From Mycocentrospora acerina (Eukaryota; Ascomycota; Dothideomycetes; Pleosporales), in the NCBI GenBank assembly GCA_022701365.1, contig JAKUHH010000130.1:101571-165570 (forward strand): DNA of 64,000 bases, given 5' to 3'. The first letter of the stretch is position 1. Each line of letters begins with the position of its first letter. A program made the translations under genes and the position numbers. The notes under the pieces were generated by a model, which was given only the letters and a program-made list of their open reading frames with translations, searched no databases and was not told the DNA's origin. Shown here in pieces: positions 13,103 to 24,360 of this stretch.

Positions 13103-13438
13103 GGAATAGAGTACTTATTCGATGTAGGAGATGGCAATTTCATAGTTTATATCGGTATACAAGTTTCTGACGTTTAGATGATGCTTCATAGCATGGGGCT
13201 AGGAGTCAGTTAGGAGGTGGATGATGGTGGGGTGGAATAGAGGGGCTGTGGGACTTGGACGTGCATGCAGTTGTGTACGTGTCATCAGCATCTATTTGCT
13301 CTTGTGGGCACAGAGCAGGGAGGCGTTCAGCCCAGGAAGACACTGAATATTCCGTGACACGAGTCCAGTCAAAGCCAACTTTATAGAACTAGATTCGATT
13401 GGAACCATCTAGAGACATCTACAAAACATGCTAACCAT
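13103..13438. other. intergenic between the tRNA-Ser and ALG5
   Basis: No gene recognised. It holds the upstream side of the tRNA and the 3' flank of ALG5. Confidence 0.4.
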
Positions 13439-14802
13439 CTAATCCCTTTTATAAATACCCAACGTCCAACAAATACGCAACAACGCCAACCCCCATGCCA
13501 TGCCAATGCTATCCCAAACGACGTTCAGCTTACTCCCCATGACTTCCTTCCACCCGATTGTAACCTCAATCATGGGAATGTCTGCAGTTTCAGCTAACAT
13601 TAACATCTCGACGTCAAAGATCCAGCCTTCAGAGTGCATGTATGGCACGATGTACGGTAGCGTGGGGCGCGAGAAGAGCTTGAAGCCGCATTGTGTATCT
13701 TTTATGCGCGCGGTCGCGGGTGGAGTCATAATTCGGAGGAAAATGTGAAAGGAGTGCATGAGGAAGTTGCGGAGTCTGGAGCGCTGCGGAATATTAGCGG
13801 TGACTCTGGAGAAGGGGGAGAGGATGCGTACTTTGACGACAGCTTCGCTGCCTACCAGATGGGCACGGCTGCCTATTGCGACCGCGCGACCATCTTTATC
13901 CTCGACTTTCTTACACCCTTGGACCAGCCCGGCCAGGTCACTGAATCGACTTGCGCCATCTGCATCTGCGAAGACCACGTACTGTCCCCTGGCGTGCCTC
14001 ATTCCATGAGTAACTGCACCGCCCTTGCCTCTGTTTTGTTCAAGGGTGATGACTCTGATGCTGCCATGCGGGATGTGCGTTGAGTGCAGTGTCTTCTCGT
14101 CTCCGTTCTTCGACCAGGGTCCTGGGACGGGTACTGGATGCTGGCTCAATTGGTGTTCTTTCGCAAACTTCAAAGCCTTCTCTACTGTCGCATCCACACT
14201 TCCATCGCTCACAATAAGAATCTCCCAGCCCTTGCTCTTTTCTGCATCTTTCTCTCCATCATGCGCTCCGCCATACTCACTCTGCAAGAAGTCCACGGCC
14301 TCCTCAAGCATGCCTTCTAGCCGGTCTTCCTCATTGTAGGCCGGCACCACCACGCTCATGAACAGCTCTGCCTCCTCAATTGGAATCTGCGACGGCACAA
14401 CGACCTTTGTGCCTGGCGCTGTGCCTGCCTGTTTCTTGGCGATCTCCTTCTCCGCCGCCCATTTGTCGTGCCAGCAGGGGAGTTCGTTAGGTGGACTACG
14501 TTCGCCGTTGGGCAGAATCGTAACGTATTGTTTCTCTGAGCGGCGCGATTCGCGTGGGACTGGTGCGAGCATCTGAAGAGCTATGTAGGTCTGAACACAG
14601 CTGTTGTTAGCAGTGATCGCGTGCTAATCAGATCAATCGCGCTTTCACATACCCAAAATCCAAGTCCAATAAACAGGAAAACCAAGGCCAAAACGAGCGC
14701 CCATGTCGGTGGCAGCTCCACAGCCTGTTGTGGGTGGCTCTCGAAGCCATATCCAGCGCCCTGGAAGCTTGTGTCGAACGCCTTGTCCCGACGGTTAGAC
14801 AT
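13439..14802 (-). CDS. ALG5: dolichyl-phosphate beta-glucosyltransferase
   Basis: Three exons, 14802-14653, 14590-13832 and 13783-13439, give 417 residues. ALG5 moves glucose from UDP-glucose to dolichyl phosphate at the cytosolic face of the ER, supplying donor for the three glucoses of the N-glycan precursor. A membrane anchor lies near residues 33-56. The GT2 fold begins at VVVPAYNEEDRLEGML, with the metal/nucleotide DxD in FADADGAS near residue 259, and the family signature DTQCGFKLF follows. Intron 1 (62 bp) has GTATGT and GCTAAC. Intron 2 is 48 bp and frame-neutral with no stop: reading through would add 16 residues in a conserved stretch, while splicing joins AVVK to RSRLRNFLMHSFH as in homologues. 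The tRNA-Ser lies downstream. Confidence 0.92.
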
Positions 14803-15578
14803 ATTTGATGTGTAGAGCCTTAGGATGGGCAACGTGAGGCGTAGGCTAGCTACCAGTCACTACAAACATCGAATGGCGAATAATTTCAAGATAGAAGAAG
14901 CAACCAGAGGAGTTTAGGAAAGAGACACGACACGACACGAGTGAACGTACTTGTCGCGCGACAGCCAATGGGACACGAAACTGCAACGTGGAAGCTGACG
15001 TACATGACCCGGCTACAAAATAGCCCCGCGGCTAACAGCCTTAGCGCCCGCAAATGTACAACATTACCGTTAAACCCATGGTCATACTTCTTTCTCCACC
15101 ACCACGTTTTTGTTTTTGTTTTTGGGGTGTACCTGCCGACAAACGTGCGGTTCTGGAGAAACTTGGGTAAGCCGCACCATAGCATGAGTATTCGTTGGGT
15201 CCTTCGTCCATCAACCTCTCTCTCAATGACGTGCTCGACCAAAGAGCTACCTAAAATTTGCGTTGGCAAATCCTACGGACCAATATATTAAAATATAGGG
15301 TTCAAGTACAGAAATTTCTTTATCTTAAACATCTGAACAGCCTATTTCTCCGGTGAACGCTCAGCCTTTCGGTGGGTGGGTGGCTTGCCACGTAGACATG
15401 ACTCGATGATGTGTGCAGCAGCGATCAGCTCCTTACAGCCTTATACAGTATGTTTTCTCAACCAGGTTTTTTCTGCTGCCACACCTTAGTTTTGAATTTA
15501 ATCAAGTGGTTTCGACATTGATTCACGTCTCTCAGAATATGCCAAAACCAGAGGATTTTAAGTCACCAGGAATACTAG

Positions 15579-16058
15579 CTAGGTATGGAGGGTAGATACA
15601 GTAGACGGCGCCTGACTTATCGTACTGGCCAACTCACCTTTCGCATTTACGGGAATAGATTCCCAGCCTGTCGGGTACAACAGAAGCGAAGGTTCTCTAA
15701 TACGCCAATCCAGTGCACCCTGTAACACACGATTTGACAGCAGACTCACCGCTCCAGATCTCACTTTTGTAATATGAGGCTCTGCATCACACCCATAGAA
15801 GTCAATGCTAGACTCCCGCCATGTGATTTGAACGGAAAACTTAAGCTTTGACACAAGATGTATGTACAACACAACACCGAGTACAAACGGCCAGAACCGG
15901 TTTGGCTCGTGTTCTCTTACTACCAATAGCGATAACACATAGTCACCGACTCTTCTCAAAAGAAGGACTGGCAGGATAGAATCTGCAGAAGAATTTCGGA
16001 TGAACCGAGCAAGGCAAATACCAGCAAATCATTGCTCAGCCACAAAGTAAATCGCCAT
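15579..16058 (-). other. possible gene remnant, unrecognised
   Basis: On the minus strand a frame from ATG 16058 is interrupted by TGA at 16029-16031 and then stays open to 15579. It contains hydrophobic and aromatic-rich stretches such as RFWPFVLGVVLYIHL and VSLLSNRVLQGALDWRI. A GTGAGT donor-like site lies at 15637-15632, near the end of the open part. This could be an exon of an intact gene starting inside the frame, a decayed gene, or chance. I do not recognise the family. Confidence 0.25.
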
Positions 16059-17208
16059 ATGTTACTAGTCTGTATGAAGCTATAGTTCTTCCGCTGTAGT
16101 TCGATGGCTGACCAGAACCCTCAATCATTATGCATGTCAGTCTTGAATTTTTTTACACTGATGTTTTGTTTCTATAAAGCCCCTCGTTCTCGCATGTTGG
16201 TTGGCATCTCATTGCGGTCCGCATATCTCAAGTTATTCCTGATCTTGCGGAAATCCAACCTACACAGGAAGACACAGTCCTGGTGTAGTACAAATATGGC
16301 TGTTCTCATATACCCCCAAGAAAAGATCAAAATTCGACAGATCCCCACATACACTGCACAGTCACCAGAATCCTCGGATGTGTCATCGTATGTATCCCTT
16401 GTTTCAGTTCAGTTCACATATATAGCTGACGGGTCTGTTAAGTACAAAAGTAGAGCCCTCAATCTTGGCGACTGAAGAAAGCCCCGGAAATCCGGACGAA
16501 CTACTCTTGAGCGACTACACTCAAGAGTTTCCTACTCGAGACCAGAATCTGATAAACTTGGATTTTGGACACATGGGAGCCCATTTCGAGCACGGACATG
16601 GTGGGAGGCCTTGAATCGGGATTCAGACGAGTGGTAGATACGTTTTATTTGAAAGAGCTTCATTCACTACAGCGATTTCTTATACCGTAAAGAATGAAGC
16701 TCAGAGTGTGCGATGAAAAATGCGACACAACAGTGCTTTTGTCATTTTTGTGGTCAAGTCCCGCAATCCGGTCATTACTCTTATTCGTATGATGGCCTTG
16801 GCCTTTTACAAAAAGTTGATATCTTTATTTATTAGTGAATGGCAATCTATAATTGGTAACTAAAGCATTTAATAAACGCGATTTCTATTCGTTTTCACAT
16901 TGATATTGATTGTGATTTCTATTCACTTTACTAGCCAGTACGAGTTTTCACTGGCCTCGTGTAACGATCATGAAAATTGAAACGAAACCGCATGTGCGCA
17001 CAAAGTCGGCATAGTCGTCTAATGGGGATATTTTTAATTTTGAACAAGCAAGAGAATTGCATCCACACCTAGTTGTAGGTATCTCGGAATCAGTTTCTGC
17101 ACAGAGGATACTTTGAGCTGTGTTGAGTTGATGTCGCTTTCCTTCTCATTTTGTAATGTATCACAGACCCTCTCTGGAATTACACGTTTCCATGCATGTG
17201 ATCGTGAT

Positions 17209-17362
17209 GATGGCCAATTACAACATCACAAAAGACACAACACTCCGTGAATAATGATTGGTACAGCTTGATTTCTGTGCAACATGAGTGGATGGCAAGT
17301 TACGAGATCACAAAAGACATGACGCTCCGTGTATAGTGATTGGTGCGGGTCAATTTCTGCGT
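17209..17362. repeat. diverged tandem duplication, period about 82 bp
   Basis: A unit of about 72 bp starting GATGGC at 17209 recurs at 17291. Both copies share the core ATCACAAAAGACA, then CTCCGTG and TGATTGGT, and end in ATTTCTG. Most differences between the copies are transitions (A/G and C/T), as expected of RIP acting on a duplication or of old decay. Confidence 0.6.
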
Positions 17363-17548
17363 CGTTGTAACACTCCAATGCTGTCGGCTTGACGGAGGCT
17401 GAAAATATACGGGGAGTGGGGCTGTTTGAGACGATTTGATTAGCTAGCTACACACATCAGCCAACGGGGTGCAGTAGCGAGTTCTAAAGTTGTGATTATT
17501 TGGTCAAAGAGTAATCTGCTGTATCCCTTGCTTGTCCCTAGCAAAATG

Positions 17549-17572
17549 TTATAATATATATATCTATCTATC
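17549..17572. promoter_or_regulatory. TATA-like A+T tract upstream of the 75-residue gene
   Basis: TATAATATATATA followed by TATC repeats lies about 150 bp before the ATG at 17718, at a suitable distance for a core promoter with a leader of about 120 nt. It is also a short microsatellite. Confidence 0.35.
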
Positions 17573-17717
17573 TCAGCCATTCTATAATGTCCACTTTACC
17601 AGACATCAGAGCTCAAGTTTCTCTCCTTGCAGACACTTACTAGAGCTTGTTCTCCTGTCGAAGTCGTTTCGCTATCAGCACATTATTATTACTAAACCTC
17701 ATCCCACACCTCCCGTA

Positions 17718-17994
17718 ATGTCTAGAGACATTTTACCTGTCGTTGGCAACAAAGGCCCTGGGCCCTCATCGTACGTTGGTAGCATCTACTGTAGTTCATT
17801 TCTTAATATAAACCCCTAGTACCAAGGCAGAACACACTCGCTCTGATACTGGTGGTCAAGACGATCAAACCGAACAAGACGGTATGGCAATCGTTACCGT
17901 GCCGCCGCTTCGAGATCCTCGTACGCTTCAACTGGATCTCGGATACATTGGTAGCCAGTTTCGGGTAGAGGAAGATGAAGAATACACTGCATAG
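17718..17994 (+). CDS. small unknown protein, 75 residues
   Basis: Two exons, 17718-17770 and 17820-17994, are joined by a 49-bp intron (GTACGT donor, CTTAAT branch-like site, CCCTAG acceptor). The product starts MSRDILPVVGNKGPGPSS. It has an acidic, Gln-rich middle, then VTVPPLRDPRTLQLDLGYIG, and ends in Glu/Asp-rich EEDEEYTA. There is no signal peptide, membrane segment or cysteine. The frame is interrupted only by the proposed intron and the exon 1-exon 2 reading is plausible, but no family is recognised, so it may be lineage-specific. An A+T-rich TATA-like tract lies upstream. Confidence 0.45.
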
Positions 17995-18283
17995 AGTTAC
18001 ATGCTTTTGGGGTGAAGAGACAGCAAAGAAAAACCATAATGAGGTTGGCATCGGGTCATCGGTTACGAACATCGTTTTGCATATATTCTTCTTTCCTGGT
18101 GGCGTGCTCGCGAATACTAATGGTACATCTGGACTGCTGATTATGGAACCTTCCGGTATAGAATGCATGGCGTAGATCGATATGTATGGTTACCTTCAGG
18201 TCACTGAACTTATCCATGAACTTCTCCTTCTTAATTCATGTCCAGCGCATTTGCGATGATTGCTGGTTTGACACCAGATTCGC

Positions 18284-19628
18284 TCACTCTAATTTGATGA
18301 TCCAACCATCACCTATCCTCTCCCCCCTCGCATCTACTCCGCCCCAGAATACCAAACTGTGCCCATTCCCCATAACATCCGCACCGAAGAATGCCCTTGG
18401 TCCCGGGTGTAACTTCCCTTGCTCATCTTCTAATTCTTTTCCAGAGGGTACTTGTACCACAGCCTCCGCCCACCGAAGGTGTCCTGTTTCAACACCAAGC
18501 GCGGATCGAATTGCATCTTTAATCTTAGCAGGTTTAAATGCCTCTTTAAGACTAAGAGACGGCTTTGCTTCGAGATCGCTTGAGGGTAGCTGCAGAACCC
18601 AAGTGTCGCTCCATTGGGTGGCTTCCTTTGAGTATTTCAGATCTTCTGAAGTATATGTACAAGTAGAGTCTGAAGAGTCTTCACGGGCTCCAAAGAGGTA
18701 AATGAGGTAGTTCCGGCCATATCCAGTGTGCACCGGTAGCAGGGCTCCATCATGTCGAGCACGAGGACCAGGCGCCATTGGGTTTGTTGGAAAAGTAAAA
18801 GACTCCCAAGACATCTCATCATAAGGAGTTGATATATCGATATGATGCAGTTGGCTACTCATTGGGTCTGATCCAGAAATGAGCCAGAGCTGTCCGTTGA
18901 ACAACGCGGCATTTGACGTCGCGACAGGAGCGGTGGGAAGTTGCGACCATTTACGTGTGGCAATATCGAACTGCCAAAGGTCTGAAGCGGCGGAGCCAGA
19001 AGGATCGATACCGCCGAAGAGGACTAGACATGTTTCACGCGCAAACAATTTAGCGCTTTGACGTGGCCCTGGCGTAGACTCGGTACTGGATGATACAAGT
19101 AAATCCCAAGCCTTGCGTTCAGGATTGAAAAGCCATACAGCAGACCCTTCGTCTATCAGTTCGTCTTTCTCATCACAACCACCGAATACAGCAATACTCT
19201 CGTGGAAAGCGCATGCCGCATGATTGGTCCTTCCAGGAGGTAATTTCCCATTTTCGAACGTTGGAATTGCAGGAATAAGGCCATAGTCCATCTCGGGCTT
19301 ACCAGAATGTTGCACAGTTATTGCATGCACATCATTACTCGCGAGAGTGTTGGTTGCAGTTTTACCACCGAAGATATAGGCTTTGTTATTTACAATTGTA
19401 ACAGTGTGGTTCGATCTTGCTAGAGAGCGTCTAATAATGTTAGACAACAAGAATCTCAAGAGACCAAAAAACATACTGCGTATTATCATCTGATGCTGTA
19501 GCTATTCTTGTAAAGGTGGCCTTCAAAGGCAATGTTGGCTTCGAGACTATGTATGCAGCGTAGCCAGCTTGCGCCGTGTGCTCGACGACTTCAGACGCAA
19601 CGTAAGCAGCCGCTGCAATTTCTGCCAT
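18284..19628 (-). CDS. Kelch-repeat protein
   Basis: Two exons, 19628-19477 and 19430-18284, give 432 residues. The 46-bp intron has GTATGT and CTAAC and splits a Gln codon. The protein is built almost entirely of Kelch blades: AYIFGGK, IAVFGGCD, CLVLFGGID, LWLISGSD, IYLFGARED and SLVFWGGVD mark six repeats spaced about 50-70 residues apart, which would close as a six-bladed propeller. Kelch propellers are protein-interaction platforms, and no BTB, F-box or other partner domain is attached. The N-terminus is Ala-rich without a clear signal sequence. An in-frame ATG six codons upstream (19646) is an alternative start. The partner is unknown. Confidence 0.85.
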
Positions 19629-20083
19629 TGTGTATGCGCAATTCAAAAGCCTTTTTGTCTGAATCGAATGAGAGTGTCGAGTCTTACTACTTTGTTACTG
19701 CTAAGGCGAGCAATATTAATGCAGGATCAGCCAGGGAGGCGCGTCATGGCATGACGTCAGTGGATCTGTCTGCAATTGAACCTGAGCGCGTTGTGTGACG
19801 CGTAGAAATAGAAGCGAGACGTTTTTTGTTTTTGTTTGTGCAGCGGCATAACGGCGTCAAACAAGAGTGTGGATTGTTCTAGGATCAGAATGAACAGACA
19901 ACTAACATATCTTACACTTTTTGGAAATTCCTGCCACATGATAATTCCTCACTCACCCTACTTTTTCAACATGAGGTCGGATCATACAAGTTACATACTA
20001 TCACCTAAGCTTGGAATTAATATGTCATACATGCCTTCATCTCGCATCACATCGTTGCATCATTACATCGCGATCTCTTCCAA
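19629..20083. other. intergenic
   Basis: It lies upstream of the Kelch gene and downstream of the CoA-transferase gene. No coding signal or structured RNA recognised. Confidence 0.4.
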
Positions 20084-21490
20084 TCACGGCTTTTCAAATC
20101 CGTTCTCCCATCCTATCTTTACACCTTCAATGTGTGCTGCATGTCTGACTGCTTTCAATTCTCCGAAAGGCGTGTACTTCGTTTCCAGGTAGGCTTCCAC
20201 ATCTTCAGGTCCCGCAAAGTCCTTCCGCTCAAACCCACTCTTTCCCTTGTGTTGGCCGAGCGATCTCATGTACTTCATGACACCAGCCAATGAGACTTTG
20301 ACAGTGTATGCGCCGCCGTCCGTCGCACGTTTATATAATGCTGCCATAATGCCGGTGGCAAGCAGATAACCAGCACCGTGATCGAGCGCTTGGCAGGGCA
20401 GGACACGTACGGGTTCGCCAGCGCCGAAACGTTCGGCATCTGCCACGTTGATACCTGAGCAGGTTTGAACAAGAGAATCAAAGCCTCGATTTTGAGACCA
20501 GGGGCCTTCTGGACCGTATGCGTCTAGTGTCGCAATGATCAATCTGGGGTTGGTTTTTGTAAGTTCTTCTGCAGAAAGGCCTTGTGCGGCGAGACTCCCA
20601 GGGCGATAACTTTGTATGAATACATCAGCCATTCGGAGAAGCTCAAGGAGTCTCGCCTTGTCATCTGCTCGTTTAATATCGAGCTGAATCCTACTTTTGC
20701 CTCTGGATAGATCGATGTCAAGGTCTGGAAGACTGGGGAGCGTAGGAGACGTTATCCACAAAACATTCGCTCCATGCGCTGCAAGTGTCTTACCAGCCAC
20801 TGGAGCGGCAACTACTCGGCTCATTTCGACGACAGTGATTCCCCGGAGACATTTGTCGTCATTTTCCGTCTCATATATAGATGGTAGGTAAGGTACGGAG
20901 TCTTCAATCTTGTTGAGTAAGATGGGGAAGTCTATGATCGCACGTGCTTGTGACAGTAAATCCCACTGCTTAAAAGAGCGCACTGCAGCAATAACAGCGC
21001 CGTTCTGAAAAGCCTCGGTCTCGAGATCAACAGAGTTCCATACCAACATCTTCTCCGCCATATCCGCCCTTGTAGCATCCGGACCCAACCCCAGAATCTT
21101 TAGGGCGTTCGCTCGGTGGTTTGGAAATGAATCGTGTATCCTGACATACCCGTCGGCTGTTTCGAACAAGCGATTTTGTGGGCTGAAGTGCGATGGGGCT
21201 GGTTTCCCGTTCAGCATGTAAAGTCGCTCAGAATTAAACTCCACGCATGCATGCTCAGCATGAACGGTCACTTGAGGTACTGGGGACCGATGTCGAACTG
21301 ACCAATACAAAGCAGCTGTGAGCGCTGAAATAGCAATAGAAGACTGTGCGATGTGGTCGACCTTGAACGAAGATGGACAACACTCTGCATCGACTGGCAG
21401 CCTGAGAGATTGTAGAGACTCTTCGGGGAGACTAAGAGCCCTCCATAGATAGGCAACTGAATCGTGCGGAGTAAATGATGATCGATTCAT
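20084..21490 (-). CDS. CaiB/BaiF-family (class III) CoA-transferase
   Basis: A single uninterrupted frame of 468 residues. Class III CoA-transferases move CoA between carboxylic acids through an aspartyl-CoA intermediate; the family includes formyl-CoA transferase and alpha-methylacyl-CoA racemase. The main domain starts near residue 215 with LRGITVVEMSRVVAAPVAGK. It continues through DIDLSRGKSRIQLDIK, ADVFIQSYRPGSLAAQGLS and LDAYGPEGPWSQNRGFD. The expected catalytic Asp is Asp370 in CQALDHGAGYLL. Residues 1-210 resemble a partial second copy of the fold (NGKPAPSHFSPQNRLFETADG), a layout common in fungal members. The substrate is unknown; a racemase is possible. No splice signals are needed and the ATG at 21490 is the first in frame. 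Confidence 0.88.
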   Translation of the reverse strand: MNRSSFTPHDSVAYLWRALSLPEESLQSLRLPVDAECCPSSFKVDHIAQSSIAISALTAALYWSVRHRSPVPQVTVHAEHACVEFNSERLYMLNGKPAPSHFSPQNRLFETADGYVRIHDSFPNHRANALKILGLGPDATRADMAEKMLVWNSVDLETEAFQNGAVIAAVRSFKQWDLLSQARAIIDFPILLNKIEDSVPYLPSIYETENDDKCLRGITVVEMSRVVAAPVAGKTLAAHGANVLWITSPTLPSLPDLDIDLSRGKSRIQLDIKRADDKARLLELLRMADVFIQSYRPGSLAAQGLSAEELTKTNPRLIIATLDAYGPEGPWSQNRGFDSLVQTCSGINVADAERFGAGEPVRVLPCQALDHGAGYLLATGIMAALYKRATDGGAYTVKVSLAGVMKYMRSLGQHKGKSGFERKDFAGPEDVEAYLETKYTPFGELKAVRHAAHIEGVKIGWENGFEKP

Positions 21491-23817
21491 ACCACGAATC
21501 TGCTGATCTGATGACTCTATGGATCTTTTCTGGATTAAATAACTTCTAGGTTGTCGGTTGCTGTCTCAAGTAATGAAGTTAAGAGTTAACCGAAGATTGA
21601 AAACAGTCTGCCTCGCATTTGGGAAAGTTGAAGTTTCCATTCCGGCATCGCTCGGCCGGATGGAAGGATAATGCGGAATGATGTAGAATTTGACGTTCGT
21701 GACAAAAGTTGATAAAGTTGATGTAGGACGTGACGTAACTAGAAGCCGACGCTTGCCGACGCTTGGTTGCGTTTAATACGACTGAACTCGTGGTAAGTTT
21801 TACAAAATTCGACTTTTTCATCCTTGAAAAACAATGGGGACATTTAGTTCTTTCGCAGAAGATACAATCACTGACCTGAATACAAGACAGTTGTGCAAAA
21901 GGCCATGAGCAGCCAGATAGCCTACCGTGCTGGCGCCTGACGTTGTAGCTGTGCTCTGGTGTCCTATTCGCCAGCCTTAAACTGTATGCTAATCTTAATA
22001 ATTAATGTATCATGCAATATTGTTTCATCCCATGGGTTGCGTTGCTGGCTAACAACACATGAACTGTCCAAAAATCTTGAATACGGCATCACAACAAACG
22101 ATAAGCCACTGGAAAAAGTAAAAATTAAACCAAGAGATGCAACGACAGCGCATCAGGCCTCATATTGCCATGTGTGCCACTGCAAAGCCACCATCAGCAC
22201 ATCGCCTCAGGAACCACGGTATCTCAACTCCAAAGTAGGGGAAGAAGGACGAGATCGTCATACGCATAGATTAAAGGATCGCGATTTCGCTTCCAGCTCT
22301 GCGTCAAAGAGGAACTACATAGCGGTAATTTTTTCCGCATGATCCCGCTCGTAAAAAAGGGTGGTTGGCAACAGGCAAAAAAGGCAAACTTTCTTAGCGT
22401 GCATGTGCTCCGAGGCCACCGCATCAGGCAGCCTTCTTGAAGACGTCCGTTTCTCGGCCCGCAAAAAGAAGACAGAAGCAGACCGAGTCGGCAGTGGCTT
22501 TACTCCGAATACCCATGAAACGTTTCCAACAATCGTATGAAAAAAAAATTGTAGATTTGCTCACTAGGCACCTTCAATCTGAACGCCACTTACTTCCTTG
22601 GTTGCTCCTTTCGAATCCACTGCATTCGCTCAAGTCATGCTACTTCTTTTAAACGCTGACTAAAGCATTTGATTCCTAAGTTAATTGTTTGTGTCACTTA
22701 AAAGCGGTATTCGATCGGTTCACTTGGGGGAAAAGCTGCTCAGGAGAACTTGTGACCAGCCACAGGACACGCCGAGCGCCATGTTCTGATATGATGGCCT
22801 TACAACAAGCAGGCTCAGAACAGAATACGAAAGAGATCGGCGTGTTGCAGTACACTACTGTAGTTATCAATTTGCCACCTGATAATTCTGACCAAAGGTT
22901 CCGTATTGTCATATGGAGTTGATATGCCGAACAGAGTCATGGGTAGAAACAGGATACCAAAAAATTAGGATAGCACTTATTTGGAGTTAAATAAGACAAA
23001 CTCTGCAGGCGGTGAGAGCGATTGCTTTGCATAGCTAAGGCAGTTTTGAGTTTAGCCGAACAAATTTGGTCAGCTATACAAGCTCGGTTAGAGTAAGACT
23101 TGCAGCAGTTCCTATGCTTCTATCGAGATGATTCGTTGCGTTTCACATTCGCGGAGGCGGTGTCTTTGAAAAATGCAGATATTGTTTTGTTCCTGCATTG
23201 GTTTATCATGCAAGCTATGCATGGTTCTGAAGTTGGTTTCCGGGACCTTAACCTATGTAAATTTCCTTTCACTGCCCTATGGCTCGAGTGTCTTATTGTC
23301 ATAACACAACAAAAAATTATCCGCTGTTATGTAGTTTGTTTGACTGAACGCAACCTACCGCGTTAAAGGTCCACTATTGCAGATGAAGATGGGTCAAGGT
23401 AACGAAAATACTTTACCCAGCCTACTAGCCGACTAATGGCAGATCTATTACAAGCTCACTTCTCATGGTTACCAAAATCTCCAGGATGTTCCCATCAGTC
23501 TGTGTGCCTGCAGACGCCACATTTCCCATTCTTTGGTATTATCTAGTTTTTGTGCAGATGGCACGATGTCCGATAAACTTTAATCTTTCTCTCCTAAGCG
23601 ACTACATCAAACCCCAGTTTGTGTTTCACATCACTAAGATTCTGTATGTTGCAAAAAGGGGGATCAATCGAAAGTGTATGGGTCACAGATGGTGCTATAT
23701 AATTGAGAACGAGTGTCTTGTATTCTCGTCATCCGTCGTTCATCACTGCTATCATTATTATTGCCTCTGTTCATTTGCTTAGCCACTCATTATTTTCACT
23801 TCTCTGCGGAAGTTGCC
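21491..23817. other. 2.3-kb gene-poor stretch
   Basis: No gene recognised. A perfect 10-bp direct duplication, GCCGACGCTT twice, sits near 21747-21766. Open frames up to 127 codons (21959-22342) lack domain, splice or composition support. Confidence 0.45.
23696..23702 (+). promoter_or_regulatory. TATA box candidate
   Basis: TATATAA lies 116 bp upstream of the ATG at 23818, a suitable position for the core promoter of the 144-residue gene. Confidence 0.4.
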
Positions 23818-24360
23818 ATGAGCGGTGTCAGTACCTCAAGCTTGTATGTTCATCTTTTAGTTCCTTTGTCAAACGCTCGATTTTCTAGCTTCCACTGTTT
23901 CTCCTCGAACCCACTCTTGTTATGTTGGCTCATGCCTAATAGTTTCTTTAGATCTAGCACTTGCTGTGGCAGCCTGCATTCTGCCTCACAGACTTGTGTG
24001 TCAACAGCACCGATGCGATCCGACCAGGTGTCACAAGCACCACATGGGACCGTCAGCACGGGCGACAACCCACAACATGCTTCACCGCCCGTCCCTGACA
24101 GTCAGCCTCTTTCAAATCATGGCAGCCATATTAGCACCTCACTCGACTCTGACTACACCCGCAGCAGAAATTTTAGTATTTCAATCGTGGAACGAATTCA
24201 AATGTATCTTGATGATGGAGGTGCGCTTGAAGACCCAAAGATCAAAGCCAAAGCCCTTCAAGATGCTGGACATCAACTGGATTTCCACCTTCCACTCCGG
24301 AACTACGAGCAGGATGAATGGCAGTTGAATAGTTGGTTAGAGACACAAGGCGCTCGGTAA
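23818..24360 (+). CDS. small unknown protein, 144 residues
   Basis: Proposed exons are 23818-23843 and 23952-24360, joined by a 108-bp intron with a GTATGT donor and TTCTTTAG acceptor. The intron is frame-neutral and stop-free, so an unspliced 180-residue reading is also open. The spliced product begins MSGVSTSSL and has a Cys-containing patch (STCCGSL). A long Ser/Pro/Gln-rich disordered middle follows, then a helical, acidic C-terminus (IVERIQMYLDDGGALEDPKI, then LNSWLETQGAR). It has no signal peptide or membrane segment. A TATA box lies 116 bp upstream. I do not recognise the family. Confidence 0.45.
   Translation: MSGVSTSSLYVHLLVPLSNARFSSFHCFSSNPLLLCWLMPNSFFRSSTCCGSLHSASQTCVSTAPMRSDQVSQAPHGTVSTGDNPQHASPPVPDSQPLSNHGSHISTSLDSDYTRSRNFSISIVERIQMYLDDGGALEDPKIKAKALQDAGHQLDFHLPLRNYEQDEWQLNSWLETQGAR

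Larger units (their letters stand above)
14803..17717. other. 2.9-kb gene-poor stretch
   Basis: No confirmed gene. It holds a direct repeat of ACGAC units near 14922-14940, an unassigned open frame at 15579-16058 (separate entry), an unassigned 123-codon open frame at 16104-16475, an A+T-rich zone at 16700-17100 with two GATTTCTATTC copies about 37 bp apart, and a diverged 82-bp tandem duplication (separate entry). Confidence 0.45.

Noticed and set aside
21747..21766. 10-bp direct duplication
   Set aside because: Too short to mean more than replication slippage.
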